64,000 bases of DNA from Amycolatopsis sp. EV170708-02-1 (GTDB taxonomy: Bacteria > Actinomycetota > Actinomycetes > Mycobacteriales > Pseudonocardiaceae). A program made the position numbers and the translations under genes. This document shows, piece after piece, positions 37,347 to 45,545 of the stretch. Positions within the stretch are counted from its first letter, which is position 1, and each line of letters opens with the position of its first letter. The notes beneath the pieces were generated by a model. That model was not told the DNA's origin. It saw only the letters and a program-made list of their open reading frames with translations, and ran no database searches. The stretch is taken from assembly GCF_022479115.1 (NCBI RefSeq), contig NZ_CP092497.1:9596388-9660387 (forward strand), read 5' to 3'.

Positions 37347-38050
37347 CCGGCCCCCTCGTGGACCCAGAGGCCGTTCCCGCCTGGTTGCAGCCGCTGGTCA
37401 AGATCAGCGGCGAGGTCGACGCGCGCACCTTCAGCCGGTTCAGTGTCCCGCCGGACGCGAGCTACCGGTCCGCGTCCGTCCTGATGCTCTTCGGCGAGGG
37501 CCCGCAGGGGCCCGACGTGCTGCTCCAGCGCCGCGCGGACACGCTCGGCTCGCACGCCGGTCAGGTCAGCTTCCCCGGCGGGGGCGCCGAGCCGGAGGAC
37601 GGCGGACCGGTCGGCACCGCGTTGCGCGAGGCGGAGGAGGAGACCGGCGTCGAACCCTCCGGCGTGCTGCCGGTGGCGGTCTTCCCGGAGCTGTTCGTGC
37701 CGGTGTCCGCCTTCGCCGTGACACCGGTGCTCGCCTACTGGCGGACGCCGTCGCCGGTGCACGCCGTCGACCCGGGGGAGACGGCGGCGGTGGCCAGGGT
37801 GCCGGTCGCCGAGCTCACCGACCCGGCCAACCGGTTTCAGGTCACGCGCGAGGGCTACGACTGGAAGGGCCCCGCGTTCGACGTCGGGGGGATGTTCGTC
37901 TGGGGGTTCACGGGCGGCCTGCTGGCGATGACGCTGGCGCTCGGCGGCTGGGAACGGGACTGGGACCACGGCGACGTCCGGGACCTTGACGTAGCGTTGG
38001 CCGAACATCAGGCGCGGGTCGACGGGCGGCAAGTGCCGGAGAAGGAGTAG
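37343..38050 (+). CDS. Nudix hydrolase, CoA-pyrophosphatase type (Rv3672c-like)
   Basis: 235 residues. The upstream CoA-specific element LLQRRADTLGSHAGQVSFPG is followed by an intact Nudix box (GAEPEDGGPVGTALREAEEE + TGV). CoA or acyl-CoA pyrophosphate cleavage is the predicted activity. ATG overlaps the previous stop; six bases separate it from marP. Fourth-to-last member of the nth-to-marP operon. Confidence 0.9.
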   Translation: MTGPLVDPEAVPAWLQPLVKISGEVDARTFSRFSVPPDASYRSASVLMLFGEGPQGPDVLLQRRADTLGSHAGQVSFPGGGAEPEDGGPVGTALREAEEETGVEPSGVLPVAVFPELFVPVSAFAVTPVLAYWRTPSPVHAVDPGETAAVARVPVAELTDPANRFQVTREGYDWKGPAFDVGGMFVWGFTGGLLAMTLALGGWERDWDHGDVRDLDVALAEHQARVDGRQVPEKE

Positions 38051-38056
38051 GCGCCG

Positions 38057-39241
38057 GTGAACTGGGTCGACGTACTGGTGATCCTGCTCGCGCTGCTGGC
38101 GGGCGTGTCCGGCGCGTTCCAGGGGGTGATCATCGCCCTCCCCTCGCTGGTCGGGGTGGTGCTCGGCGCGCTCGCGGGGATCAAGATCGCGCCGCTGATC
38201 GTGGAACTCTTCCAGCACCCGGCGGCGAAGGTCGCCTTCGCGGTGGCGACCGTGGTGTTCCTGGTCGCGCTCGGCGAGACCCTCGGGGTCTGGGCAGGTC
38301 GCAAGCTGAGGCAGAAGATCAACCCGGACAAGCTTTCCGGCGTCGACAAGACGCTGGGCGCGGTGGTGCAGGCCGCCGTGGTGTTCGTGGTCGCGTGGCT
38401 GATCGCGACACCGCTCACCGCCGTCTCGGGGGTGCCGGGGCTGGCGAAGTCGATCAACAGCTCGGTCGTGCTCGGCGGCGTCAACGACGTCATGCCCGAA
38501 GCGGCGCAAGGCTTCCCGAGCGAACTGCGCAAACTGCTGGACGCCTCCGGCTTCCCGTCCATTGTGGACCCGTTCCAGAAGCCGAACGTCGAGGACACCA
38601 GCCCGCCGGACACCGCGCTGCAGGCGAGCGCGATCGTCAAACAGGTGCACCGCAGTGTGGTGAAGATCCGAGGCAACGCGACCTCGTGTTCGCGGGCGCT
38701 GGAGGGCAGCGGATTCGTCGTCGCGCCGCAGCGGGTGATGACGAACGCGCACGTGGTCGCGGGCACCGACGAGGTCGCCATCGAGTCGACCTCGGGCAAA
38801 TTCCCGGCCAGGGTCGTCTACTTCGACCCGGAGGCCGACGTGGCCGTGCTCGCGGTGCCCCGGCTGCAGGCGCCGGTGCTCCCGTTCACGCCGCGGGTGG
38901 CGCGGGCCGGCGACAACGCGATCGTGCTCGGGTACCCGCTCGACGGCCCGTACACGGCGACGCCCGCCAGAGTGCGCGGCCGGATCAACCTGCGCGGGCC
39001 GGACATCTACGAGTCCAACACCGTGCAGCGTGACGTGTTCACCGTGCGCGGGCAGGTCCGCAGCGGGAACTCGGGCGGGCCGATGATCAATCCCGATGGC
39101 GAGGTCATCGGCGTCGTGTTCGGTGCGGCCGTCGAGGATCCGGAGACCGGCTTCACGCTGACTTCGGAACAGGTGCGGCCGGTGGTGGAGACGGCTCCGG
39201 CGCTGAGCGCGAACACGTCGACCGGGCCCTGCGCCAACTAG
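38057..39241 (+). CDS. marP: Membrane serine protease MarP-like (Rv3671c-like)
   Basis: 394 residues. Four membrane helices (CvpA/colicin-V-like domain, about residues 5-115) are followed by a trypsin-fold periplasmic domain with His in TNAHVVAG, Asp in DVAVLAV and Ser in SGNSGGPM. A cysteine in TSCSRALEG and one three residues from the C-terminus (GPCAN) match the redox-sensitive disulfide of MarP. In M. tuberculosis MarP is needed for acid resistance. GTG at 38057. Last gene of the operon. Confidence 0.92.
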   Translation: MNWVDVLVILLALLAGVSGAFQGVIIALPSLVGVVLGALAGIKIAPLIVELFQHPAAKVAFAVATVVFLVALGETLGVWAGRKLRQKINPDKLSGVDKTLGAVVQAAVVFVVAWLIATPLTAVSGVPGLAKSINSSVVLGGVNDVMPEAAQGFPSELRKLLDASGFPSIVDPFQKPNVEDTSPPDTALQASAIVKQVHRSVVKIRGNATSCSRALEGSGFVVAPQRVMTNAHVVAGTDEVAIESTSGKFPARVVYFDPEADVAVLAVPRLQAPVLPFTPRVARAGDNAIVLGYPLDGPYTATPARVRGRINLRGPDIYESNTVQRDVFTVRGQVRSGNSGGPMINPDGEVIGVVFGAAVEDPETGFTLTSEQVRPVVETAPALSANTSTGPCAN

Positions 39242-39289
39242 CCTCGTGAGTGGCAAGGACGGTTAGAACCGTCTTTCCCACTCACGAGG
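39242..39289. terminator. Inverted repeat, GTGAGTGG family, copy 3
   Basis: CCTCGTGAGTGG... pairs with ...CCACTCACGAGG; the same family as 14378 and 31906, here with two mismatches in the right arm. It starts at the marP stop and includes the stop codon of the convergent DUF1992 gene. Confidence 0.75.
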
Positions 39290-39695
39290 ACGAGAGGCCT
39301 TCGCGCCACGAAGCGACCGTCTCCTCCACATCGAGCGGCCGCGCCCGCAGCACCGGACCGCCCGCCGGGCGCCGGTGCTCGGCGCGGATCCGTTCGTTCA
39401 GGTCCTCGACGATCTCCCGCACCCGCGCCTCCCGGCGCACGCGAGCCAGGGTGTCCGGCAGATCGTCGAGCTCCTTCGCGATCGCCAGCGAAGGCGGCAG
39501 CAGCGCCGAAACGTCGTGCCCCTCGGCGCGGACCTTGTTCACCACCCAAGCCAGCGCGGTGTCCTTGCCGTCGGTCTTCGGCAGCGGTTTCCCCGCGCCG
39601 GGAAGGTCGTCGAACTCGCCCTTCGCCTCGGCCGCGCTGACCTGCCTGTCCACCCAGGACTCGAACGACACGCCCGTCGGTTTGCGCTCGGTCAT
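39282..39695 (-). CDS. DUF1992 / DnaJ-homologue-subfamily-C-28-like protein
   Basis: 137 residues. The conserved DUF1992 start SFESWVDRQVSAAEAKGEFDDLPGAGKPL is followed by a helical tail RREARVREIVEDLNERIRAE. The family is widespread, J-domain-associated in eukaryotes, and of unknown role. ATG at 39695 overlaps the ephE stop (ATGA), so it is coupled to that hydrolase. Its stop codon lies inside the inverted repeat. Confidence 0.85.
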   Translation of the reverse strand: MTERKPTGVSFESWVDRQVSAAEAKGEFDDLPGAGKPLPKTDGKDTALAWVVNKVRAEGHDVSALLPPSLAIAKELDDLPDTLARVRREARVREIVEDLNERIRAEHRRPAGGPVLRARPLDVEETVASWREGLSSS

Positions 39696-40615
39696 GCCTC
39701 CAAGATACGGAAGAAGTCCAGCAGCGCGGCCGACGTGCGTTCCGGGGCCTCCAGATGCGGGAAGTGCCCGATGCCGGGCCAGCGTTCGAGACGGGCGTCC
39801 GGGGCCCAGCGGCGGGACACCGCCGCGGTTTCGGGCAGGACGCACCGGTCCTCCTCGCCGTGCAGCTGCAGCACACGGGGGGCGAAGCGGCCTTGCAGCG
39901 CTTCGCTGAACCGGCGTCCTTCGCCGCGGAACTGCGCGCGGAACGCCCATCGGTAGTACTCGAGCGCGCTGTGCGGCACGCCCGGCACGAGCATCGCCTG
40001 CCGGAACGTCCGCACGGTCTCGGCGAACTCCGCCGTGTCCGTCCATTGTGGACCGGACCAGTGGCGGAAAAGCTCCTCGACGGCGAGCGCGTCGTCCTTG
40101 ACCAGCCATTTTTCCGGCGCCATCGGTACTTGGAAGCGGAACAGATGTCCCGAAGCCCGCAGCTGTCCCGGACGGCGGACGGCGCGGCGCAACGCCAGCG
40201 GATGCGCGCCGCCCAGCACGCTGACCGACGAGACCAGCCGCGGGTGCAGCGCGCCGACCGTCCACGCGAGCATGCCGCCCCAGGCATGCCCGACGAGATG
40301 CGCCTTGCGCGCGCCGAGCGACTTGATCAGGCCGCCGACGTCGCCCGCGAGGGTCCAGGCGTCGTAGCCGCGCGGGGGTTTGTCGGAGTCGCCGTAGCCG
40401 CGCAGATCCACCGCGACCGCGCGGAAACCGGCGTCGGCGAGCGCGGTCAGCTGATGGTGCCAGGCCCACCAGAACTCGGCGAACCCGTGCAGCAGCACGA
40501 CCAGCGGCCCGTCGCCGAGTTCGGCGACATGCAGCCGGATGCCGTTCGCCGAGACGTCACGATGGGTCCACGGGCCGTCGATCCGGACGATCGACGGATC
40601 CGGTGTCGCCTGCAC
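39692..40615 (-). CDS. Epoxide-hydrolase-like alpha/beta hydrolase (EphE position), nucleophile replaced
   Basis: 307 residues. Oxyanion HGFAEFWWAWHHQ, lid, acid region GEEDRC and terminal GIGHFPHLE with the catalytic His. The nucleophile elbow reads VGHAWGGM, with Ala where epoxide hydrolases have Asp (GHDWGG) and esterases Ser. The codon is GCC; GAC would be Asp. It lies where M. tuberculosis has ephE, between marP and the holin-like gene. Without a nucleophile, hydrolysis by the standard mechanism is not expected. Confidence 0.82.
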   Translation of the reverse strand: MQATPDPSIVRIDGPWTHRDVSANGIRLHVAELGDGPLVVLLHGFAEFWWAWHHQLTALADAGFRAVAVDLRGYGDSDKPPRGYDAWTLAGDVGGLIKSLGARKAHLVGHAWGGMLAWTVGALHPRLVSSVSVLGGAHPLALRRAVRRPGQLRASGHLFRFQVPMAPEKWLVKDDALAVEELFRHWSGPQWTDTAEFAETVRTFRQAMLVPGVPHSALEYYRWAFRAQFRGEGRRFSEALQGRFAPRVLQLHGEEDRCVLPETAAVSRRWAPDARLERWPGIGHFPHLEAPERTSAALLDFFRILEA

Positions 40616-40630
40616 CGACTCGAAGACTTC

Positions 40631-41125
40631 TCAGTCGCGGTCCGCGGGCGCGTCGTCATGACGCGGCTTGAACGCGGCGGCGGTGTCCTTGAAGCTGTTG
40701 ATCGTGCGCTCGGGCGCCTTGATCTTCTTCACCTTGCGATAGCCGAGGAAGCCCGCGACCGCCGTCGTGGCGAGCATCAGCCCGAACACGATCGCGAACG
40801 CCGCCCAGCGCATCAGCCACTCCGACAGCAGCTCGCCGAGGAAGAAAAAGAAGAAGAACGAGCTGTACAGCCCGACGACCAGCGCGACCAGGAAGAAGAT
40901 GGCGCCCTTGAGGCCCTTCTTCGCCTCCGCGACGACCTCGGATTTGGCCAGCTCGACCTCGGCGCGGATCAGCGTCGAGACATGCTGTGTGGCATCGCCG
41001 ACGAGTTTCCCGAGGGACTGCTCGCTCGCTACCACGTCGTCATCGCTCGACAGGGGGAGGTAGGGCACGGCCCCCACGCCGTCGGGGCCGGTACGTTCGT
41101 GCTTGGGGCTGCTCACACCGGTCAT
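40631..41125 (-). CDS. Phage-holin-superfamily membrane protein (Rv3669-like)
   Basis: 164 residues from ATG at 41125. An N-terminal cytoplasmic helix (SLGKLVGDATQHVSTLIRAEVELAKSEV cut in two here: SLGKLVGDATQHVS and TLIRAEVELAKSEV) leads to two membrane helices with an unusual run of phenylalanines (SSFFFFFFLGE). This is the DUF1469/holin 3-6 pattern. It is not a lysis gene; such proteins are housekeeping membrane proteins in actinobacteria. It lies upstream of ephE on the same strand. Confidence 0.82.
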   Translation of the reverse strand: MTGVSSPKHERTGPDGVGAVPYLPLSSDDDVVASEQSLGKLVGDATQHVSTLIRAEVELAKSEVVAEAKKGLKGAIFFLVALVVGLYSSFFFFFFLGELLSEWLMRWAAFAIVFGLMLATTAVAGFLGYRKVKKIKAPERTINSFKDTAAAFKPRHDDAPADRD

Positions 41126-41176
41126 CGTGCCACGTGCCCCGATCACGGGCGCGGCGGACCGGCGAGTGTCGCGTTC

Positions 41177-42373
41177 TCAATCCTCGCGCGCGTGCACGCG
41201 GCTGCGGTGCAGCAGCATCGCGGCGGCCGAAAGCGAGGCGATGGCCGAGGCGATCAGCACCGCCGCCTTCGCCAGTTCGACGGCTTCCCCGTCGAGCGCG
41301 AGATCGGCGATCAGCAGGCTCACGGTGAACCCGACGCCGCCGAGCATCGACAGCGCGCCGATGTCCCGCCAGCCCATGCCCCGGGGTTTCTCCGCGAGCT
41401 TGAACTTCACGGCGAGCAGGCTGGCGCCGAAGATCCCGAGCAGCTTCCCACCGACCAGGCCGACCAGCACGGCCAGCGGCAACGCCGTGGTGAACACCGC
41501 GCTGAGCGATTCGCTGTCCACTTTGATCCCGGCCGCGAACAGCGCGAACAAGGGCACCGCGACCGCAGCCGACCACGGCTGCAACCGGTGTTCGAGCCGG
41601 ATCGCGGGCGCGTGCTCCTCGCCCTCGTCGGCGCGGACGCGGGTGAGCAGGCCGAGCGCGACGCCGGCGATGGTGGCGTGGATACCCGCCGAATGCACCG
41701 CGATCCAGGTGATCAAGGCCAGCGGCACGTAGATCCAGGCGCTGCGGACGCGGCGGTGCTGGAGGTACGCGTACAGCGCGAGAGCGACGACGGCGATGCC
41801 CGCGGCGACGAGGTCGAACTTCGCGGTGAACAGGATCGCGATGAGCAGGATCGCGCCGAGGTCGTCGACCACCGCGAGCGAGAGCAGGAAGACGCGAGCG
41901 CTGCTGGGCAGGTTCGAGGCGGTCAGCGCGAGCACGCCCAGGGCGAAGGCGATGTCCGTGGCGACCGGGATGGCCCACGCGCGTTCGACCCCCGGCGTGC
42001 CCCAGCCGATGGACAGCGCGACCAGCGCGGGGACGACCATGCCGCCGACCGCAGCGACCACCGGCAGGATCGCCTGCTTGAACCGGGAGAGTTCACCGAC
42101 CACGAGTTCGCGTTTGAGTTCGAGCCCCGCGACGAAGAAGAACAACGCGAGGAGGCCGTCTTTCGCCCAGTCGCCGATCGTCAGATTCAGGTGGAGGAAT
42201 TCGGGGCCGAGCCGGAAATCGCGAATGGCGCGGTAAATGTCGTCGATGGGCGAATTGGCCCAGATGAGGGCGACCGCGGTGGCGGCGAGCAGGATCATCC
42301 CGCCGGTCGTCTCCGTGCGGAGGTAGCGGGCGAATTCGGCGACCGCTTTCGCGGGGCGGGTGGGGCCGGACAA
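41177..42373 (-). CDS. nhaA: Na+/H+ antiporter NhaA
   Basis: 398 residues from TTG at 42373, chosen because GGAGGA precedes it and RYLRTETTGGMILLAATAVAL is the family's N-terminus. In-frame ATGs at 42478 and 42490 would add an unconserved leader. The transport motif SLAVVDDLGAILLIA holds the two aspartates, and VATDIAFALGVLAL is present. It exchanges Na+ for H+ at alkaline pH or high salt. It is divergent from the POT transporter. It is not part of the Rv3667-Rv3683 order, so inserted here. Confidence 0.9.
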   Translation of the reverse strand: MSGPTRPAKAVAEFARYLRTETTGGMILLAATAVALIWANSPIDDIYRAIRDFRLGPEFLHLNLTIGDWAKDGLLALFFFVAGLELKRELVVGELSRFKQAILPVVAAVGGMVVPALVALSIGWGTPGVERAWAIPVATDIAFALGVLALTASNLPSSARVFLLSLAVVDDLGAILLIAILFTAKFDLVAAGIAVVALALYAYLQHRRVRSAWIYVPLALITWIAVHSAGIHATIAGVALGLLTRVRADEGEEHAPAIRLEHRLQPWSAAVAVPLFALFAAGIKVDSESLSAVFTTALPLAVLVGLVGGKLLGIFGASLLAVKFKLAEKPRGMGWRDIGALSMLGGVGFTVSLLIADLALDGEAVELAKAAVLIASAIASLSAAAMLLHRSRVHARED

Positions 42374-42581
42374 GGCATCCTCCGGGTTTCGGCAACGACG
42401 AACACTGTTGCCGACCAGACTTCCCGGCGCACCTTGACACCATTTTAACGCCTCAAGCTGCGGAAATCTCGCGTTCATGACAGCTGCCACAGAGATCGGA
42501 CGGACGTCGGTGTCCCGTCCACATGGTGGGCTTCTAGCATGTCAACTGAAAACCGACAACGATGTCTTCGATAAGGACGGC

Positions 42582-44042
42582 ATGGTGAGTACCTCTACCG
42601 AGGTCCAGCAAGACACGAGGTTCTTCGGGCACCCACGAGGGCTGGCGAACCTCTTCGGCGTCGAGATGTGGGAGCGTTTCTCGTATTACGGGATGCTCGG
42701 GATCCTCCCCATCTACCTCTACTACGAAGTCAGTCAGGGCGGCCTCGCGCTGCCGAAGGCCTCCGCGCTCGGCATCGTCGGCGCGTACGGCGGCATGGTC
42801 TACCTGTCGGCGGTGATCGGCGCCTGGGTCGCGGACCGCGTGCTCGGCTCCGAACGGACGCTGTTCTACAGCGCGATCCTGATCATGATCGGGCATATCA
42901 GCCTCGCCGTGCTGCCGGGGCTGGCGGGGATCGGCGTCGGCCTCGTGTGCGTGGCCGTCGGCAGTGGCGGGCTGAAATCCAACGCCACGGCCATCGTCGG
43001 GACGCTGTACGCGGAGGGTGACGAGCGCCGCGACGGCGGTTTCACCATCTTCTACATGGGCGTGAACATCGGCGGTTTCGTCGGGCCGCTGCTGACCGGC
43101 CTCGCGCAGAGCGAGATCGGCTTCCACGTCGGCTTCGGGCTCGCCGCGTTCGGGATGGCGCTCGGCCTGATCCAGTACACGATCGGCCGCAAGAACCTCG
43201 GCGAGAAGGCGAGCGAGATCCCCAACCCGCTGCCCGCGTCGCAGCGGCCGCTGGTCTTCGGCGGCACCGCGGTGGGTGTCGCGGCGATCGTGCTGCTCGT
43301 GGTCTTCGGCGTGATCAACCCGGGCAACCTCGTCGACGTCGTCGTCTGGGCCGTCGCGATCATCTCGGTGATCTACTTCGTGGTGATCATCGGCAGCAAG
43401 AAGATCACCTCCGACGAACGCAGCCGGGTGTACTCGTTCATCCCGATGTTCATCGCGAGCGCCGCGTTCTTCTCGCTGTACCAGCAGCAGTTCACCGTGG
43501 TCGCGGCCTACACCGACGAGCGGCTGAACCGGACGATCTTCGGCTGGGAGATGCCGGTCGCGTGGGTCAACTCGATCAACCCGGTGTTCATCATCCTGTT
43601 CGCGCCGGTGGTCGCGGCGGTCTGGACGAAGCTCGGCTCGCGGCAGCCGTCCTCGCCGATCAAGTTCGTGCTCGGCACGGTCACCATGGGCGTGGCGTTC
43701 CTGCTGTTCCTCCCGATGGTCGGCAGTGGCAAGAACGCGAGCCCGCTGCTCGCGCTGGCCGGCATCCTGTTCGTGTTCACCATGGCGGAGCTGATGCTTT
43801 CGCCGGTCGGCCTCTCGCTGTCGACCAAACTCGCGCCGGAGGCGTTCCGGACGCAGATGGTGGCGCTGAACTTCCTGTCCATTTCGCTCGGTACGGCGAT
43901 GTCCGGGAAGCTCGCCGAGTACTACACGGTCGACGACGAAGCGCCGTACTTCAGCATCGTCGGCGGTGTGGCCATCGTGGTCGGTGTGGCGCTCCTGGTG
44001 GCGACGCCGATGATCCGCAAGCTGATGAAGGGCGTTCACTGA
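42582..44042 (+). CDS. POT-family proton-dependent oligopeptide transporter
   Basis: 486 residues from ATG at 42582 (AAGGACGG upstream). FGVEMWERFSYYGM holds the ExxERF motif of POT transporters and FYMGVNIGGFVGPLL the second family signature. About fourteen hydrophobic helices. Proton-coupled uptake of di- and tripeptides is expected. A longer frame to 42477 is less likely; TAGCAT near 42535 may be a -10 box. Confidence 0.9.
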   Translation: MVSTSTEVQQDTRFFGHPRGLANLFGVEMWERFSYYGMLGILPIYLYYEVSQGGLALPKASALGIVGAYGGMVYLSAVIGAWVADRVLGSERTLFYSAILIMIGHISLAVLPGLAGIGVGLVCVAVGSGGLKSNATAIVGTLYAEGDERRDGGFTIFYMGVNIGGFVGPLLTGLAQSEIGFHVGFGLAAFGMALGLIQYTIGRKNLGEKASEIPNPLPASQRPLVFGGTAVGVAAIVLLVVFGVINPGNLVDVVVWAVAIISVIYFVVIIGSKKITSDERSRVYSFIPMFIASAAFFSLYQQQFTVVAAYTDERLNRTIFGWEMPVAWVNSINPVFIILFAPVVAAVWTKLGSRQPSSPIKFVLGTVTMGVAFLLFLPMVGSGKNASPLLALAGILFVFTMAELMLSPVGLSLSTKLAPEAFRTQMVALNFLSISLGTAMSGKLAEYYTVDDEAPYFSIVGGVAIVVGVALLVATPMIRKLMKGVH

Positions 44043-44083
44043 CGCTCTTCCTCCCGCGCTGACGAGCGACCCTCGGAGGTGCT

Positions 44084-44126
44084 GAAAGGGCCCTTCGCCG
44101 CATAGGAAGCGGTGAAGGGCCCTTTC
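44084..44126. terminator. Inverted repeat after the POT gene
   Basis: GAAAGGGCCCTTC pairs exactly with GAAGGGCCCTTTC; inner GCCGC/GCGGT partly pairs. It is the same GGGCCCTTC family as at 7596. Confidence 0.7.
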
Positions 44127-44132
44127 GCTATC

Positions 44133-44251
44133 CGTAACTCGCGTGCTTGAAGCCGTAACTCGCGTGCTTGGAGGCGTAACTCGTGAGTTACGCCTCCAAG
44201 CACGCGAGTCGCGTCTCTGATCACGCGAGTTACGCCTTCGAGCACGTGAGA
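44133..44251. repeat. Cluster of GTAACTCGCGTGCTTG repeats with a perfect palindrome
   Basis: A perfect 24-bp stem (44159-44182 with 44185-44208, 2-nt loop) is flanked by a direct partial copy at 44133 and an inverted partial copy at 44221-44250. Together they fill the space between the convergent POT and VIT1-type genes. Confidence 0.75.
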
Positions 44252-44257
44252 CGGGGC

Positions 44258-44977
44258 CTAGCCGACGGTGGTCCCGAACAGCACACCGACGTAGTAGGTC
44301 ACCAGCATCGTCAGCGCGCCGACACCGACGTTCCGCGCGATCGCGCGGCCGGCCCGCGCGTCGCCGAGTTTCGCGCTGATGAACCCGGTCAGCGCCAGCC
44401 CGACCACGACGGCCGCCGCGCACGCCCAGACGCGCGCCGAGGTCGACGTCCACACGATCGACAGCAACGGCAGCAGCGCGCCGACGGTGAACGCCACCAG
44501 CGAGGCCCACGCCGCCTGCCACGGACTGGTCAGATTGCCCGGATCGATGCCGAGTTCGGCCTCGGCGTGCGCCTGCAGCGCGTCCTTCGCGGTCAATTCG
44601 CGGGCGACCTCGGCGGCGAGTTCCGGCGAAAGGCCCTTCTCCTCGTAGATTTCCGCGAGTTCCCGTTCTTCGGCTTCCGGCATCTCTTTCAGTTCACGCT
44701 TTTCCAGCCGCAACTGTGCGCGTTCGGTGTCGCGCTGGGTGCTCACGGAGACGTATTCGCCGCCCGCCATCGAAAGCGCGCCCGCGACGAGCCCCGCGAT
44801 TCCCGCGGTGGCGATCGTGGTGGAGTCGGTGGTCGCGCCCGCGACGCCGACCACGATGCCCGCCACCGACACGATCCCGTCGTTCGCGCCGAGGACCCCG
44901 GCGCGCAACCAGTTCAGTTTGCCGCCGAGATCCGCGTGCGGTTCGTGGGGATGCTCGGTCGATACCGTATCGGTCAC
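44258..44977 (-). CDS. VIT1/CCC1-family Fe/Mn transporter
   Basis: 239 residues. Helix 1 LNWLRAGVLGANDGIVSVAG, helix 2 AGLVAGALSMAGGEYVSV, a cytoplasmic acidic helical stretch (ERAQLRLEKRELKEMPEAEE), then three C-terminal helices. This is the VIT family with the metal-loading domain between helices 2 and 3. It moves Fe(II) or Mn(II) out of the cytoplasm in exchange for protons. GTG at 44977. A role in metal detoxification is inferred. Confidence 0.9.
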   Translation of the reverse strand: MTDTVSTEHPHEPHADLGGKLNWLRAGVLGANDGIVSVAGIVVGVAGATTDSTTIATAGIAGLVAGALSMAGGEYVSVSTQRDTERAQLRLEKRELKEMPEAEERELAEIYEEKGLSPELAAEVARELTAKDALQAHAEAELGIDPGNLTSPWQAAWASLVAFTVGALLPLLSIVWTSTSARVWACAAAVVVGLALTGFISAKLGDARAGRAIARNVGVGALTMLVTYYVGVLFGTTVG

Positions 44978-45089
44978 CGTTTCAGTGAAACACGGAAAAC
45001 GGCGGGAGGCGAGCGGAAAGCGTTTCGGTCAATTGAGGCAATCCTTATTCATTATTGCCTTACCTAAGTCGTCGGATAGATTGCCGGAC

Positions 45090-45542
45090 ATGGCAGAGGT
45101 GGTGATCCTGATCGGGTTGCAGGCGTCCGGCAAGTCGACGTTCTTCCGGCGGGTGTTCGCCGGAACGCACGTCCATCTCAGCAAGGACCACTTCCCGAAC
45201 GCCAAACGACGGCAGCGCCGCCAGCTGCGGATGCTGGCCGAGGCGCTCGGAGAAGGCCGTTCGGTGGTCGTGGACAACACCAATCCGTCGCCGGAGGAGT
45301 GGACGCCGCTGATCGAGGTCGCCAGAAGGCACGGTGCGCGCGTGTCCGGATACTGGTTCCCGCCGGACCTCGAAGGCTCCCAAGAGCGCAACGCGCTGCG
45401 AAGCGCCAAAACCCGGGTGCCCGACGTCGGTCTGTATGCGACGCTCAAGCGGCTGCGGCGCCCGAGCGCCGAAGACGGTTTCGACGAGCTGTACACCGTC
45501 GGTTTCGACGGTGAAGGCGGTTTCGTCGTGGAGCGGGGGTGA
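45090..45542 (+). CDS. P-loop kinase, polynucleotide-kinase-like
   Basis: 150 residues. Walker A GLQASGKST at residues 9-17, HLSKDHFPN with a likely catalytic Asp, VVVDNTNPSPEEW (the Pnkp/AAA_33 kinase signature), and lid arginines in LRSAKTRVP. It resembles the 5'-kinase module of Pnkp and other small nucleic-acid kinases. ATG at 45090; longer in-frame starts lie in the divergent neighbour. It ends 3 bp before the Thg1-like gene, so the two are an operon. Confidence 0.82.
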   Translation: MAEVVILIGLQASGKSTFFRRVFAGTHVHLSKDHFPNAKRRQRRQLRMLAEALGEGRSVVVDNTNPSPEEWTPLIEVARRHGARVSGYWFPPDLEGSQERNALRSAKTRVPDVGLYATLKRLRRPSAEDGFDELYTVGFDGEGGFVVERG

Positions 45543-45545
45543 ACC

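Noticed and set aside
40631..41125. Prophage remnant suggested by a holin-like protein
   Set aside because: No other phage gene is near and the position matches the conserved mycobacterial gene order.
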